A stretch of 64,000 nt of DNA from CAJQQY01 sp045104975 (GTDB lineage Bacteria; Bacteroidota; Bacteroidia; Chitinophagales; Saprospiraceae): contig JBGCCY010000062.1 in NCBI GenBank assembly GCA_045104975.1, positions 1-64,000 of the forward strand, in the 5' to 3' direction. Position numbers and translations under genes: made by a program. Every line of letters begins with the position of its first letter. Position 1 is the first letter of the stretch. Shown here one piece after another: positions 62,705 through 64,000 of the stretch. The notes under the pieces are model-generated. The model did no database searches. It saw only the letters and a list, made by a program, of their open reading frames with translations, and was not told where the DNA came from.

Positions 62705-63331
62705 ATGAAACACGAATGGAGAAAAAAAGAAAAACAACTTTATCTTCCTAAAAAAAAACCTGAGGTAATCAACGTACCTGAATTTAAATTTCTCACTATC
62801 GGAGGAGAAGGCAGTCCTGCCAATGAATCATTTTCAGAACATATCGGCGCATTATATGCAGTTGCCTATGCTATCAAAATGACGTTGAAAAAGGAAACAG
62901 ATCAACCTAAAGATTATGTTGATTTTACCGTTTATCCGCTGGAGGGAATTTGGAGTCTCAATGAAGAAGCCATAAAAAAATTCGATGGTACAATCAACAA
63001 AGAAGATTTTGTTTTTAAATTAATGATTCGACAACCTGATTTTGTAGATCGTAATTTTTTCGAAAGAATGCTGGAAGTCGCGAAGAAAAAGAAAGCAAAC
63101 ATTCTTTTAGAAAAAGTGAAATTTGAAAAGATCAAAGACGGCAAATGTATTCAAATGATGCACCTCGGAAGTTTTGATAATGAACCAGCCACTTTTAAAA
63201 TCATGGAAGATTTTGCGGAAGAAAATAACTTAACTAGATTGGCAAAAGATCATCGAGAAATATATCTAAGTGATTTTAGAAAAGTCGCTACTGAAAAATT
63301 AAAAACAGTTTTACGATTTAAAATAAAATAA
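62705..63331 (+). CDS. GyrI-like small-molecule-binding domain protein
   Basis: About 208 aa with no signal peptide. The fold is the GyrI/SOUL-like effector-binding type: KKPEVINVPEFKFLTIGGEGSP at the start, EHIGALYAVAYAIK, and YPLEGIWS, in the layout of stand-alone members that resemble the C-terminal effector domain of AraC/MerR regulators. ILLEKVKFEKIKDGKCIQMMHLGSFDNEPATFKIMEDFAEE continues the second repeat. The ATG at 62705 is preferred over an upstream TTG. The ligand is unknown. It is followed 8 bp later by a DUF6624-like lipoprotein gene. Confidence 0.78.
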   Translation: MKHEWRKKEKQLYLPKKKPEVINVPEFKFLTIGGEGSPANESFSEHIGALYAVAYAIKMTLKKETDQPKDYVDFTVYPLEGIWSLNEEAIKKFDGTINKEDFVFKLMIRQPDFVDRNFFERMLEVAKKKKANILLEKVKFEKIKDGKCIQMMHLGSFDNEPATFKIMEDFAEENNLTRLAKDHREIYLSDFRKVATEKLKTVLRFKIK

Positions 63332-63339
63332 CGTCAGCA

Positions 63340-64000
63340 ATGAAAGTCATCTTAATTTTCACCTTTTCTCTATTTATGACTTGTTCGAATAGTCAAGATT
63401 CAAAAGAGGAAATCCAACCCCCTACTCAATCTCAATCTGAAAATTTGGTAGCTCTCCTTGACACTATTTTTAGAACAGAGCAAGAGCCTATTCGTTTGAG
63501 AGATTCAATTATGAAAATACATGGCGACGAGTCAAAAGAATTTTTAGAGCAACAAAAAATCTACGAAAAGAATCATGCGATCAATGAAAAAAAGATCAAA
63601 GAACTACTTGATAAATCTGGATGGCCTGAAAAAAAAGTCATTGGCGAGCGAGGCAATAGAACTATTTGCAATGTGATTCAACATGCAGAAAATGATATTC
63701 GAATTAAATATCTACCTATGATGAAACAAGCAGTTTTAGATAAACAATTGAATCCTCAACTGTTGGTCAGAGCCGAAGATAGAATCGCAACGGAAAGTGA
63801 TGATCTTCAAATCTATGGCGGACAAATGAAATTCTATCCTGAAACAAAGACCTTTAATGTATGGCCAGTCTTGGATCCTGTGAATATTGATAAACGAAGA
63901 GCTGCCATTGGACTTGGTCCCATTGCGGAATATTTGAAAATTCGGTTTGACTTTGAATGGAATTTGGAAGAGCAAATTAAACGAACAGAAGCGTTTGAAA
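63340..64000 (+). CDS. DUF6624-like lipoprotein (3' end outside the window)
   Basis: Open from ATG 63340 to the window edge: 220 codons and no stop. The N terminus has a lipoprotein-like signal (FMTCSNS, Cys15). LLDKSGWPEKKVIGERG, VIQHAENDIRIKYLPMMKQAV, QLLVRAEDRIATESDDLQIYGGQM and DPVNIDKRRAAIGLGPIAEYL form the pattern of the DUF6624 group found in Bacteroidota. Function unknown. It lies 8 bp downstream of the GyrI-like gene and is probably co-transcribed with it. Confidence 0.7.
   Translation, partial: MKVILIFTFSLFMTCSNSQDSKEEIQPPTQSQSENLVALLDTIFRTEQEPIRLRDSIMKIHGDESKEFLEQQKIYEKNHAINEKKIKELLDKSGWPEKKVIGERGNRTICNVIQHAENDIRIKYLPMMKQAVLDKQLNPQLLVRAEDRIATESDDLQIYGGQMKFYPETKTFNVWPVLDPVNIDKRRAAIGLGPIAEYLKIRFDFEWNLEEQIKRTEAFE

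Noticed and set aside
1..64000. CRISPR arrays, rRNA, tRNA, intact IS or prophage
   Set aside because: No regular spaced direct repeats, no T-arm/anticodon pattern and no transposase, integrase or phage structural gene were recognised by eye. A tRNA scan was not possible.

Overview
The window looks like chromosomal DNA from a free-living member of the Bacteroidota, probably a Saprospiria-type bacterium (the class is an inference). It is AT-rich. Several promoters fit the Bacteroidota pattern TTTG-N20-TAnnTTTG. Shine-Dalgarno sequences are mostly absent. Four large secreted proteins end in type IX secretion (T9SS) C-terminal sorting domains. There is an AraC-type hybrid two-component sensor (HTCS), three LytS/LytTR sensor-regulator pairs and a TonB-dependent outer-membrane protein. 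No rRNA, tRNA, CRISPR array or intact insertion sequence was found.

Layout. 0-15 kb: a ConA-like secreted protein divergent from a transmembrane one-component-type protein; an AraC regulator with an alpha/beta hydrolase; an S15/CocE hydrolase lipoprotein beside LytTR pair 1; a nitroreductase, the Hsp31/DJ-1 protein HchA and a Crp-like regulator; and a PLP-dependent enzyme. 15-22 kb: an ArsR/SRPBCC operon with visible tandem operators, a sigma factor with a membrane partner, a PDZ-T9SS protein, a 110-bp MITE-like hairpin and a DUF1801/methyltransferase/DUF1835 cluster. 22-39 kb: a lipoprotein with VTEQ repeats, a T9SS subtilase, LytTR pair 2 divergent from a TonB receptor, a T9SS beta-helix protein and the HTCS. 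39-46 kb: a HIT protein, then LytTR pair 3 divergent from an ABC ATPase and a permease/M1-aminopeptidase fusion, followed by an unannotated 46-aa double-glycine peptide. 46-53 kb: small envelope genes, a T9SS phosphoesterase and a serine hydrolase. 53-64 kb: a transporter-HEAT fusion, a second serine hydrolase overlapping an exported glucan-water-dikinase-like protein, an OmpA lipoprotein, a GyrI-like protein and a DUF6624-like lipoprotein cut by the window edge.

How the genes work together. Most of the window concerns the cell envelope and sensing: signal peptides or lipoboxes are found on roughly half of the proteins, and each LytTR pair sits beside an export, uptake or hydrolase module that it may control. 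The most unusual items are (1) the exported, membrane-anchored dikinase with glucan-water-dikinase motif order, overlapping a penicillin-binding-fold hydrolase gene; (2) the 46-aa GG-leader peptide whose core is a duplicated GDPPPFG unit; (3) the MITE-like hairpin with a candidate 9-bp target duplication; (4) a constant-length intergenic repeat present three times in the first 9 kb; and (5) the ArsR operator array that contains the promoter.
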